From DATLFA01 sp039934635 (GTDB taxonomy: Bacteria > Actinomycetota > Acidimicrobiia > Acidimicrobiales > WLNW01), in the NCBI GenBank assembly GCA_039934635.1, contig JBDTLT010000055.1, positions 1 through 26,601 of the forward strand: a stretch of DNA of 26,601 bases, read 5' to 3'. A program made the translations under genes and the position numbers. The notes under the pieces were generated by a model, which was given only the letters and a program-made list of their open reading frames with translations, was not told the DNA's origin and searched no databases. Positions 8,811 to 16,343 of this stretch are shown piece after piece. Within the stretch, counting starts at the first letter, position 1; the number at the start of each line of letters is the position of its first letter.

Positions 8811-11102
8811 ATGAGCATTCTCGGTAACCGCGTGCTGCGTAAGGAAGACCCCAAGTTCCTCACGTCGGGTGCGACCTATGTCGCCGATCTCCACGACGCG
8901 CGTTTGGCCAATGCCGCGTACGTCACGTACGTGCGGGCCACGGTCGCGCACGCGACGGTGAGCGGCATCGACGTCAGCGCCGCGCGGTCGCTGCCCGGGG
9001 TGCTCGGCGTGTTCACCGCGGCCGATGTCACGGAGTTGGCACCACTCACTGCGATGGTGCCGCTGTTCCCGCCGCCGATGATGACGCGGCCGTGGTTGTC
9101 GAACGAGACCGTGCGCTTCGTCGGTGAACCAATGGTCGCGATCGTGACCGAGCAGGCGTACCAGGGCGAGGACGCAGCCGAGGCCGTGAGTATCGACTAC
9201 GAGCCGTTGCCCGCGGTTGTCGACATGGAGGCAGCCCTCTCGGGCGACGACAAGCTGTATCCGGAGCTCGGCACCAACGTCGCAGTCGACTTCGTGGCCT
9301 TCCAGATGATGAAGGGTGTCACCGACGACTCGTTCTTCGACGGCTGCGATGTCGTGGTGCGCCAGCGCGTGATCAACAACCGCGTCGCCGCGTGCCCACT
9401 CGAAGGGCGCGCTGCTGCCGCGTCGTGGGATGGCGATTCGCTCACGTATTGGATGAGCAACCAGTCACCGCACTCGATCTGGGGCACGTTGCAAAAGGTG
9501 TACGGCCTCGAGCCCGAGATGTGCCGCGTGATCGTGCCCGATGTCGGCGGCGGCTTCGGCCCCAAGATGGAAGGCACCCCCGAAGAGATCCTGCTGCCGT
9601 GGTTGGCGAAACAAGTCGGTCGGCCCGTGCGCTTCGTCGAGACCCGTACCGAGAACATGACCGCGATGGGTCATGGGCGTGACCAGATCCAATACCTCGC
9701 CATCGGTGGTAGCCGTGACGGCGTGGTGCAGGCCTATCGCATCGAAGTGCTCGGCAACGCCGGCGCGTATTGCATGCTCGGCGGATTCCTGCCGTTCTTC
9801 ACCCACGTGATGGCGAGCGGCGTCTACGACATACCCAAGATCGAGACCGCGGCGCGCGGCGTGGTCACCAACACCACGCCGACCGTTGCGTATCGCGGTG
9901 CCGGCCGTCCCGAGGCGACGGCGGCCATCGAGCGCGCCATCGATCTCTTCGCAGCCGAGATCGGCATGGACCCGGTCGACGTACGCCGCAAGAACCTCAT
10001 CAAGCGCGATGCATTCCCGGCGACCACCGCGGTCGGCACGGTGTACGACACCGGTGACTACGAGCGCTCGCTCGACCTCGTGCTCGAAGCCGCGGACTAT
10101 CGCGCGCTGCGGGCGGAGCAAAAGGCTCGGCGTGAGCGCGGCGATGTCAAGCAACTCGGCATCGGAGTTTCGGTTTACGTCGAGATCACGTCGGGTCCTG
10201 CCCCGGGCACCAAGGAGTGGGGCAAGGTCGAGATCAACCTCGACGGCAGCGCCACGATCTATTCGGGCTCGCTGTCGCACGGCCAGAGCCATGCCACGGC
10301 GTTCGCGATGTTGGTGACCGAGCAGACCGGCATCCCGATGGAAAAGATCGATCTCGTGCAGGGCGATACGGCCCGCGTGCCCAAGGGCTCGGGCACCAAT
10401 GCCTCCAAGTCACTGCAAGCCGGTGGTTCCGCGGTCTACGTGAGCGCGGCCAAAGTCGTCGACCAGGCGCGCCAGCTCGCGGCCGATCTGCTCGAGGCCG
10501 GCGTCGACGATGTCGTCCTCGACAAGGTGGGCGCTCACTTCCACGTGCAGGGCACCCCGGCCAAGACGGTCAGCTGGGCCGAGGTCGCGCAGGCGGCGGG
10601 CGCCGAGGGCCTGTCGGCCACGACCGACGATGTGCAGGCCGGCTCGTCGTTTCCGTTCGGTACCCACCTGGTGGTGGTCGAGCTCGACACCGAGACGGGT
10701 GCGATCGAGGTGGCGCGCGTCGTCACCTGCGACGACTGTGGCACCATCCTCAACCCGAACCTCGTCGAAGGTCAGCGCCATGGCGGCATCGCGCAGGGCA
10801 TCGCACAGGCCCTGATGGAAGAGGTGCGCTTTGACACGGACGGCAATCCGGTCACCGGCAACTTCACCGACTACGCGATCATCTCGGCGGCCGAGCTGCC
10901 GAGCTACGAACTGATCGCGCTCGAGACCGCGACGCCGAACAACCCGCTCGGCGCCAAAGGCATCGGTGAATCGGGTGCCATCGGCTCGACGCCCGCGCTG
11001 CAAAGTGCCGTGTGCGACGCGCTGTCGCAGTTCGGTGTGCGCCACATCGACATTCCGGTCACCTCCGAAAAGGTGTGGGCCGCGCTCTCGCATCGCGCCT
11101 GA
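8811..11102 (+). CDS. coxL: Molybdopterin-binding large subunit, aerobic CO dehydrogenase form II type (CoxL-like)
   Basis: A 763-residue subunit of the xanthine oxidase family that carries the molybdenum-cytosine dinucleotide cofactor. It begins with the usual GNRVLRKEDPKFLTSGATYV and contains the DVGGGFGPKM loop. The active-site loop reads AYRGAGR at about residues 360-366. That is the form II signature; proven CO oxidisers (form I) have AYXCSFR with a catalytic Cys. The conserved active-site Glu is visible in KGIGESG (Glu about 720). Form II enzymes have disputed CO activity and probably varied substrates. ATG 8811 is chosen over an in-frame TTG at 8799 because GGAG (8801-8804) is correctly spaced. 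It is the first gene of the cox cluster, with the order L-S-M. Confidence 0.92.
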   Translation: MSILGNRVLRKEDPKFLTSGATYVADLHDARLANAAYVTYVRATVAHATVSGIDVSAARSLPGVLGVFTAADVTELAPLTAMVPLFPPPMMTRPWLSNETVRFVGEPMVAIVTEQAYQGEDAAEAVSIDYEPLPAVVDMEAALSGDDKLYPELGTNVAVDFVAFQMMKGVTDDSFFDGCDVVVRQRVINNRVAACPLEGRAAAASWDGDSLTYWMSNQSPHSIWGTLQKVYGLEPEMCRVIVPDVGGGFGPKMEGTPEEILLPWLAKQVGRPVRFVETRTENMTAMGHGRDQIQYLAIGGSRDGVVQAYRIEVLGNAGAYCMLGGFLPFFTHVMASGVYDIPKIETAARGVVTNTTPTVAYRGAGRPEATAAIERAIDLFAAEIGMDPVDVRRKNLIKRDAFPATTAVGTVYDTGDYERSLDLVLEAADYRALRAEQKARRERGDVKQLGIGVSVYVEITSGPAPGTKEWGKVEINLDGSATIYSGSLSHGQSHATAFAMLVTEQTGIPMEKIDLVQGDTARVPKGSGTNASKSLQAGGSAVYVSAAKVVDQARQLAADLLEAGVDDVVLDKVGAHFHVQGTPAKTVSWAEVAQAAGAEGLSATTDDVQAGSSFPFGTHLVVVELDTETGAIEVARVVTCDDCGTILNPNLVEGQRHGGIAQGIAQALMEEVRFDTDGNPVTGNFTDYAIISAAELPSYELIALETATPNNPLGAKGIGESGAIGSTPALQSAVCDALSQFGVRHIDIPVTSEKVWAALSHRA

Positions 11103-11229
11103 TCCCCGGGCTCGGCACTTTGGCTGCCCGAGGACTGCGCAAGCTAGGTCCGCGAAGGGCTATTCTCCGCCCGGCCAGCTGTGGGGGACGGCCCCCTTCT
11201 GCTCGGCCATGCGACCTACGGGAGGATCC
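11103..11229 (+). promoter_or_regulatory. coxL-coxS spacer with two possible RNA hairpins
   Basis: A 127-base gap, large for this tightly packed cluster. The first inverted repeat (11111-11117 with 11125-11132) forms a 7-bp stem with one bulge. The second is nested: GGCC AGC (11173-11179) pairs with GCT and GGCC (11201-11208) around an inner GGGGG/CCCCC stem (11183-11187 with 11192-11196). TATTCT at 11161-11166 could be a -10. None has a T tract, so neither is a classic terminator. They may adjust the ratio of large to small subunit or protect RNA ends. No known riboswitch was recognised. Confidence 0.35.
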
Positions 11230-11697
11230 GTGCAGGTATCGATGAAGATCAACGGGGCGACGGTGTCCCACGATGTCGAGCCGCGAACGTTGCTCGTGCA
11301 TTTCATTCGCGAGAACGCCGGGCTCACGGGCACCAACATCGGCTGCGACTCGTCGTCGTGCGGTGCGTGCACGATTCACATCAACGGCGAATCGGTAAAG
11401 AGCTGCACGGTGTTCGCCGTGCAAGCCGACGGTGCCGACATCCTCACCATCGAGGGTCTGGCCGACGGCGAAAAATTGCATCCGATGCAGCAGGCCTTCC
11501 ACGAGTGCCACGCGCTGCAGTGCGGCTACTGCACTCCCGGCATGGTGATGGCGTCGGTCTCGCTGCTGCGCGAGGTGCCCAACCCCACCGAGCGCGAAGT
11601 TCGTATCGGCCTCGAGGGCAACCTGTGCCGTTGCACCGGTTACCACAACATCGTCAAGGCCGTCTTGCAGGCAGCCGGACAAGGTGGTGGCCAGTGA
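11230..11697 (+). CDS. coxS: [2Fe-2S] small subunit of the molybdenum hydroxylase (CoxS)
   Basis: The electron-transfer subunit, 155 residues, close to the usual size. The N-terminal ferredoxin-like domain binds one [2Fe-2S] through Cys39, Cys44, Cys47 and Cys59 (GCDSSSCGAC and the later C). The C-terminal helical domain binds the second, nearer molybdenum, through Cys98 and Cys101 (QCGYCTPGM) and Cys133 and Cys135 (LCRCTGYHNI). Electrons pass from the Mo site through both clusters to FAD in CoxM. GTG 11230 follows GGAGG (11221-11225) by 4 bases; an in-frame ATG at 11209 (no SD) and one at 11242 are alternatives. The stop overlaps the coxM start. Confidence 0.95.
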   Translation: MQVSMKINGATVSHDVEPRTLLVHFIRENAGLTGTNIGCDSSSCGACTIHINGESVKSCTVFAVQADGADILTIEGLADGEKLHPMQQAFHECHALQCGYCTPGMVMASVSLLREVPNPTEREVRIGLEGNLCRCTGYHNIVKAVLQAAGQGGGQ

Positions 11698-12518
11698 TAC
11701 CGGCAGCGTTCGACTACGTCCGGGCCGACTCGGCCGATCAGGCCATCTCGTTGTTGCAACAACACGGCGACGACGCCAAGTTGCTCGCGGGCGGCCATTC
11801 ACTCATCCCGCTGATGAAGTACCGCCTGGCATCGCCCGCCGTGATCGTCGACATCGGCCGGCTCTCCGATCTCAGCTACGTCAAAGAAGACGGCGCAAAT
11901 CTGCGCATCGGCGCCCTTACCCGTCATCGCGATCTCGAGATCAATCCGTTGCTCAAGCAACACGCCCCGCTGCTGTCCAACGCGGCATCGCACGTCGGCG
12001 ATCCTCAGGTCCGCCACCGCGGCACCATCGGCGGGTCGCTCTCGCACGGTGATCCGGCGTCGGACCTTCCGGCGGTTGCGATCGCACTCGGCGCGACGCT
12101 CGTGATCAAAGGCGCCAACGGTACCCGCGAGGTCTCGAGCGACGACTTCTTCCAAGGCTTCCTCGAAACTGCGCTCGCCCCCGATGAGCTGCTGACCGAG
12201 ATCGTGGTGCCAAAAATGAACGGCGCCAAGTGGTCATTCCAAAAGTTCAATCGCCGCGCGATGGATTGGGCGATCGTCGGGTGCGCCGTCGTCGTCGACG
12301 GCAACAAGGCCGGCGTCGGGTTGGTCAACATGGACTCGCGTCCGATCCGGGCGTCAGCGGTCGAAGCCGCCATCGCCGGTGGCGCCAACGCGTCCGATGC
12401 CGCGGCGTCGGCCGATGCCGGCACCGAACCGCCGGCCGATCTCAACGCCAGCGTCGAGTACCGCCGCCATCTCGCCAAGGTGCTGGTGCGGCGCGCTCTC
12501 GAAGAGGCCGGCAAGTAG
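11694..12518 (+). CDS. coxM: FAD-binding medium subunit of the molybdenum hydroxylase (CoxM)
   Basis: A 274-residue flavoprotein subunit. The two FAD pyrophosphate-binding motifs of the family are present: AGGHS at about residues 32-36 (LLAGGHSLIPLMKYR) and TIGGS at about 111-115 (VRHRGTIGGSLSHGDPASD). It accepts electrons from the iron-sulfur clusters of CoxS and passes them on, in CO dehydrogenases to the quinone pool. The GTG start overlaps the coxS stop (GTGA, 11694-11697), so translation is coupled. A longer in-frame open frame upstream lies inside coxS and is not CoxM-like. The TAG stop forms the first three bases of a TAGCCT hexamer ahead of coxD. Confidence 0.94.
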   Translation: MIPAAFDYVRADSADQAISLLQQHGDDAKLLAGGHSLIPLMKYRLASPAVIVDIGRLSDLSYVKEDGANLRIGALTRHRDLEINPLLKQHAPLLSNAASHVGDPQVRHRGTIGGSLSHGDPASDLPAVAIALGATLVIKGANGTREVSSDDFFQGFLETALAPDELLTEIVVPKMNGAKWSFQKFNRRAMDWAIVGCAVVVDGNKAGVGLVNMDSRPIRASAVEAAIAGGANASDAAASADAGTEPPADLNASVEYRRHLAKVLVRRALEEAGK

Positions 12519-12521
12519 CCT
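12516..12521 (+). promoter_or_regulatory. Putative internal -10 element before coxD
   Basis: TAGCCT (TANNNT) starts with the coxM stop codon and lies 6 bases before the coxD ATG. The GGGGGA between them abuts the ATG, too close for a normal Shine-Dalgarno. The site may drive a leaderless transcript of the maturation genes. A ribosome binding role for GGGGGA cannot be excluded. Confidence 0.3.
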
Positions 12522-12527
12522 GGGGGA

Positions 12528-13448
12528 ATGCAACGCCCATTGACGGTCGAGTCGGTCGTCGCCGGCCTTCGCGCCCACGATTACCTCGCCGACGAAGGCC
12601 TGGCAACGGCCATTTTCCTGGCCCTGCGGTTGCATCGGCCACTGCTGCTCGAAGGTGAAGCCGGCGTCGGCAAGACCGAGGTCGCGAAGGTGCTGTCGGC
12701 GTGGACCGGCGGCGAGCTGATCCGCCTCCAGTGCTACGAAGGCATCGATATCACACAGGCTGTCTACGAGTGGGACTACTCGCGTCAGCTGCTGCACCTG
12801 CGAGCCGTCGAGATCGTCGAGGGCGGCGCGGGCCCCGGTGACATCGACAAGATCGAAAATGAGCTCTACAGCGAACGCTTCCTCGTGAAGCGTGCGCTGT
12901 TACGGGCGATCGATCATCGCGAAGGGCCTCCGCCGATTCTGCTCATCGACGAGGTCGACCGGGCCGATGACGAGTTCGAGGCGTTCCTGCTCGAGGTGCT
13001 CGCGGAGTACTCGGTCACGGTCCCCGAACTCGGCACGTTTCGTGCCGCGACACCGCCGATCGTCATCGTCACGTCCAACCGCACGCGCGATGTGCATGAC
13101 GCGCTCAAGCGCCGTTGCCTCTATCACTGGGTCGAGCATCCGAGCTTCGAGCGCGAGGTCGAGATCATCCAGCTGCGCCTGCCCCATGTCGCGCAGTCGC
13201 TGGCGCGCCAGGTCGCGTCGGCGACACAACAGATCCGTGCGCTCGGTCTCTACAAACCTCCGGGCGTCGCCGAGACGCTCGACTGGGCCGCCGCGCTGTC
13301 GGTGCTCGGCGTCGAAAAACTCGACGTCGCGTCGACCGCGGCCACACTGGGCACGCTGCTCAAGTATCGCGAAGACCATGCCCGCGTCATGAGCCACGGC
13401 ATCGAGATGATCTTGCGCGCGGCGCAGCCGCCGGCCTCTGCATCGTGA
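12528..13448 (+). CDS. coxD: MoxR-family AAA+ ATPase (CoxD-like), Mo hydroxylase maturation
   Basis: A 306-residue AAA+ ATPase of the MoxR group. Walker A is GEAGVGKT (about residues 43-50), Walker B ILLIDE (about 137-142), and sensor 1 sits in VIVTSNRTRD. In Oligotropha, CoxD works with the VWA protein CoxE to insert sulfur and copper into the Mo site of CO dehydrogenase. A copper role is doubtful here because the large subunit lacks the Cys of form I enzymes; general cofactor maturation is more likely. MoxR ATPase plus VWA partner is a standard chaperone-like pair, and coxE follows with a GTGA overlap. A rare TTA codon occurs at 12900-12902. Confidence 0.93.
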   Translation: MQRPLTVESVVAGLRAHDYLADEGLATAIFLALRLHRPLLLEGEAGVGKTEVAKVLSAWTGGELIRLQCYEGIDITQAVYEWDYSRQLLHLRAVEIVEGGAGPGDIDKIENELYSERFLVKRALLRAIDHREGPPPILLIDEVDRADDEFEAFLLEVLAEYSVTVPELGTFRAATPPIVIVTSNRTRDVHDALKRRCLYHWVEHPSFEREVEIIQLRLPHVAQSLARQVASATQQIRALGLYKPPGVAETLDWAAALSVLGVEKLDVASTAATLGTLLKYREDHARVMSHGIEMILRAAQPPASAS

Positions 13449-14599
13449 CCGACGCGCCGTCACCGGCTGCTGCCGCACCCCACGACGAAGATGCAGCACT
13501 CGACGGTATCGCCATCACGCGCGCGGCAACCGGGTTCGTGTGGGCGCTGCGCACGGCCGGCCTCGTCGTGCCGCTGCATTCGGCGATCGAATACGTCGGT
13601 GCGCTCGAAGCCCTGGGCATCGAGCGGGGTTACTGGGCCGGCCGCGCGACGCTGATCCATCGACCCGAGGACATCGAGCTCTACGACCGTGTCTTCGTTG
13701 CGTACTGGAAGCAGAGCGGCTTCGAACTACGCCCCGACACACCGGTCGAACACGTCACGCTCGCCATCGACGACGAGTCCGGGGCGCCCCCTCCCGAGGG
13801 TGGCGACCAGGATGACAATCCCACCATCACCGTGCGCTACAGCGCGTCCGAAATCTTGCGCAACAAGGACTTTGCCGAATGTAGCGACGACGAGTTGGCC
13901 GAAGCGCGCCGGCTCATGGAACAGATGCGGGTGGTCGGTTCGCCGCGACGATCGCGGCGCATGGTGCGATCCAAGCGGATGCGCGGTCGGCCCGATCTGC
14001 GCCGCACGGTGCGCTATGCGTTGCGCGCCGAAGGCGAGCCCATCAAGCGGGCGTTCGTCGAGACAGGGGAGCGACCGCGGCGCCTCGTGTTGTTGCTCGA
14101 CGTGTCGGGTTCGATGGAGTCCTACGCCCGTGCCTTGATCCGTTTCGTGCATGCGGCGGTGGTCGGTCGCACGAAGGTCGAGGCGTTCACTTTGGGCACC
14201 CGGCTGACTCGCATCACCCGTGAGCTGTCGTCGCGCGATCCCGACGACGCGCTCGACCGCACTGCCGCGGCAGTAGCCGACTGGTCGGGGGGCACCCGCC
14301 TCGGCGACGGACTGCGCGAATTCAACGACGAGTGGGGGGTGCGGGGTATGGCCCGCGGCGCCGTGGTCGTCATCCTCTCCGATGGTTGGGATCGGGGCGA
14401 GCCCGAGGTCATGGCCGAACAGATGCAGCGCCTGCAGCGGGTGGCCTTCCGCGTGATCTGGGTGAACCCGCTCAAGGCGTCACCCGGGTACGCCCCGCTC
14501 GCACAAGGCATGGCGGCGGCGATGCCGTACATCGACGAGTTCGTCGAGGGACACTCGGTCGAATCCCTCGAGCAACTCGCCGCGCTGATCGCCGCCTGA
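13445..14599 (+). CDS. coxE: VWA-domain protein CoxE, partner of CoxD
   Basis: A 384-residue protein. About residues 25-200 are the conserved CoxE-type N-terminal region, which includes a strongly basic patch (RRSRRMVRSKRMRGRPDLRR, about 168-187). The C-terminal VWA domain starts near 212, with the MIDAS metal site DVSGS at about 219-223, a conserved Thr in WSGGTRLGDGL, and the LSDGWDRGEPE loop. In CO dehydrogenase operons CoxE acts with the MoxR ATPase CoxD during cofactor assembly. The GTG at 13445 is chosen because it overlaps the coxD stop and starts just before the conserved region. A longer upstream open frame lies within coxD and reads as nonsense. Confidence 0.93.
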   Translation: MTDAPSPAAAAPHDEDAALDGIAITRAATGFVWALRTAGLVVPLHSAIEYVGALEALGIERGYWAGRATLIHRPEDIELYDRVFVAYWKQSGFELRPDTPVEHVTLAIDDESGAPPPEGGDQDDNPTITVRYSASEILRNKDFAECSDDELAEARRLMEQMRVVGSPRRSRRMVRSKRMRGRPDLRRTVRYALRAEGEPIKRAFVETGERPRRLVLLLDVSGSMESYARALIRFVHAAVVGRTKVEAFTLGTRLTRITRELSSRDPDDALDRTAAAVADWSGGTRLGDGLREFNDEWGVRGMARGAVVVILSDGWDRGEPEVMAEQMQRLQRVAFRVIWVNPLKASPGYAPLAQGMAAAMPYIDEFVEGHSVESLEQLAALIAA

Positions 14600-14617
14600 A
14601 TCCGGCAGAATGCACGT

Positions 14618-14645
14618 GGGCCCGAGCGGCCCTTCAGAGCGGAGA
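14618..14645 (+). repeat. Hairpin-forming direct repeat, copy 1
   Basis: A 28-bp unit, identical to the unit at 14652-14679, with 6 bases between them (period 34). Each begins with GGGCC CGAGC GGCCC, a 5-bp stem with a 5-base loop, and ends with CAGAGCGGAGA. The pair fills most of the gap between coxE and the first XdhC gene. Confidence 0.85.
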
Positions 14646-14651
14646 GCTTGG

Positions 14652-14679
14652 GGGCCCGAGCGGCCCTTCAGAGCGGAGA
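14652..14679 (+). repeat. Hairpin-forming direct repeat, copy 2
   Basis: Exact second copy of the 28-bp unit. Its terminal GGAGA (14675-14679) lies 3 bases before the ATG of the XdhC-like gene and can serve as its ribosome binding site, so the repeat may now be part of that gene's translation signal. Confidence 0.85.
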
Positions 14680-14682
14680 ATC

Positions 14683-14997
14683 ATGAAAGAGATACTCAAC
14701 GATCTCGAGCGCTGGCAGCGGCAGGGCAAACGGGTGGCCATCGCCCGGGTGGTCGACCTCGAGGGCTCGGGGCCCCGTCTCCCCGGTGCCGCCATGGCGG
14801 TCGCCGAAGACGGCGAGGTCTCGGGTTCGGTGTCGGGTGGCTGCGTCGAGGGCGCGGTCGTCGTCGAGGCATTGAGCGTGCTCGAAAAAGGTGATCGCCG
14901 CGTGGTGACGTTCGGCTACAGCGACGACGAGGCTTTCTCTGTCGGTCTCACCTGCGGCGGCACCATCCACCTGTTCATCGAACCGCTCGACTGGTAG
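14683..14997 (+). CDS. XdhC/CoxI-family protein, short form (XdhC N-terminal domain only)
   Basis: 104 residues, corresponding only to the XdhC_CoxI domain. The conserved core SVSGGCVEGAVV (Cys54) and LTCGGTIHLFIEP are present. XdhC proteins bind molybdenum cofactor, promote its sulfuration and deliver it to the hydroxylase. Full-length XdhC is about 250-350 residues with a C-terminal Rossmann domain; here that domain is in the next gene, 3 bases downstream. The two products probably act together. ATG 14683 is preceded by GGAGA supplied by the repeat. The frame is open upstream through the repeats, but that part is repeat-encoded and not conserved-looking. Confidence 0.88.
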   Translation: MKEILNDLERWQRQGKRVAIARVVDLEGSGPRLPGAAMAVAEDGEVSGSVSGGCVEGAVVVEALSVLEKGDRRVVTFGYSDDEAFSVGLTCGGTIHLFIEPLDW

Positions 14998-15000
14998 TCG

Positions 15001-15789
15001 ATGGCCACGCCGATCTTCGATCAACTCCGCGCTTCGATCCGCGCCGAACGCCCGGTGGCGTTGGCGACCGTTATCGACGGTCCCGGCATCGGGCGCAAGC
15101 TGTTGGTGCACCGCGACGAGGCACCGAGTGGTTCACTCGGCAACGACGACCTCGACCGCGTCGTCGCGCGCGACGCGCTGGGCGAGCTCGAAGCCGGGCG
15201 CTCGCTCGTTCGCCACTATGGCGAGCACGGCGAAGCACGCGAAGAAACCGTCGGCGTGTTCATCGAGTCGTTCGCATCGCCGCCGCGCATGCTGATCTTC
15301 GGCGCCGTCGATTTCACAGCCGCCTTGACCCGCGTGGCGAAGATCCTCGGCTACCGCGTCACGGTCTGCGATGCGCGTGAGGTATTCGCGACAAAGGCTC
15401 GATTCCCGTTCGCCGACGAGGTCGTCGTCGACTGGCCCAACCGGCTGCTCGACGCGGTGGGCCACACGTTGGGTCCTCGCGATGCGGTCTGCGTGCTGAC
15501 GCACGACGCAAAGTTCGACGTGCCGGCCGTCGTCGGCGCGCTCGCCACGCAGGTGGGCTACATCGGTGTGATGGGTTCGCGCAAGACCCACGACAAGCGC
15601 ACCGAGCGACTGCGCGAGGCCGGGGTCGACGACGCCGGGCTGGCTCGTCTCATGTCGCCCATCGGCCTCGACATCGGCGCCCGTACGCCCGAAGAGACCG
15701 CGGTGTCGATCGTCGCCGAGATCATCGCGATGCGCACCGGGCGGCACGCGCCGTCGTTGCGCGACTCGAGCGGCTCGATCCACCGGTGA
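15001..15789 (+). CDS. XdhC-family protein with Rossmann domain
   Basis: 262 residues. About 1-90 resemble a degenerate XdhC_CoxI-like half (VALATVIDGPGIGRKLLV) without the GGCVEG core seen in the preceding gene. About 92-240 form the XdhC Rossmann domain (MLIFGAVDFTAALTRVAKIL, VTVCDAR, VCVLTHDAKFDVPAV, GYIGVMGSRKTHDKR, IGLDIGARTPEETA). Predicted role: molybdenum cofactor handling for the CoxLSM-like enzyme. The start is 3 bases after the short XdhC gene, and the stop overlaps the GTG start of the nucleotidyltransferase, so all three form a tight cofactor module. The nucleotide-binding loop reads GAVDFT rather than the common GAGHV type. Confidence 0.88.
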   Translation: MATPIFDQLRASIRAERPVALATVIDGPGIGRKLLVHRDEAPSGSLGNDDLDRVVARDALGELEAGRSLVRHYGEHGEAREETVGVFIESFASPPRMLIFGAVDFTAALTRVAKILGYRVTVCDAREVFATKARFPFADEVVVDWPNRLLDAVGHTLGPRDAVCVLTHDAKFDVPAVVGALATQVGYIGVMGSRKTHDKRTERLREAGVDDAGLARLMSPIGLDIGARTPEETAVSIVAEIIAMRTGRHAPSLRDSSGSIHR

Positions 15790-16343
15790 CGATCGCCGCC
15801 GTGTTGTTGGCGGCGGGCGGCGGCACCCGCTTCGCCGGGCCGACCCACAAGCTGCTCGCCGACTTCCGGGGCAAGCCGGTCGTGCAATGGGCCGTCGAAA
15901 ACGCGGCCGCGGCACAACTCGACGATTTGATCGTCGTCACCGGAGCCGTCGACGTTCGTCATGTCCTACCGGCGGGCGTGACCGTGCTCTACAACCCGCA
16001 ATGGCACGAAGGTCAGGCGACCTCGCTGCAAACCGCGGTCCGCCATGCGGCGCGCGCCGGCTACGACACGATCGTCGTCGGTCTCGGAGATCAACCTCTG
16101 GTCCCGGCCGCAACCTGGCGGACCATCGCGCACAGCGACGGCCCGCTCGTGTCCGCGGTGATGGACGGTCACCGCAGCCCCCCGATGCGCATCGACAAAG
16201 AACTGTGGCCGCTGCTGCCCACCGCGGGTGACGAAGGAGCCCGAGCGCTGATCCGAAGTAGGCCCGACCTACTCCGCGAGATAGCGTGCCCGGGGCACGG
16301 GCTCGATATCGACACCCTGGAGGATCTGCCGTCGTGGAGTTGA
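15786..16343 (+). CDS. mocA: MocA/MobA-like molybdenum cofactor nucleotidyltransferase
   Basis: 185 residues of the nucleotidyltransferase fold. The N-terminal signature LAAGGGTRFAGPTHKLL (about residues 8-24) is of the LAAG type linked to CTP-using MocA rather than the LAGG type of GTP-using MobA. GLGDQPLV is the metal-binding Asp motif, and GDEGARALI lies near the C terminus. MocA attaches CMP to Mo-molybdopterin, giving the cytosine dinucleotide cofactor used by CO dehydrogenase-type enzymes. CTP use is inferred from the motif. The GTG start overlaps the preceding stop (GTGA), and the 3' end overlaps the coxG start by 10 bases. Confidence 0.87.
   Translation: MTIAAVLLAAGGGTRFAGPTHKLLADFRGKPVVQWAVENAAAAQLDDLIVVTGAVDVRHVLPAGVTVLYNPQWHEGQATSLQTAVRHAARAGYDTIVVGLGDQPLVPAATWRTIAHSDGPLVSAVMDGHRSPPMRIDKELWPLLPTAGDEGARALIRSRPDLLREIACPGHGLDIDTLEDLPSWS

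Noticed and set aside
11103..11229. A molybdenum cofactor riboswitch before coxS
   Set aside because: The hairpins are simple and I cannot match them to the Moco RNA motif; location alone is not evidence.
13115..13444. An upstream extension of coxE
   Set aside because: It lies inside coxD in another frame and has no CoxE similarity; GTG 13445 makes a GTGA junction.
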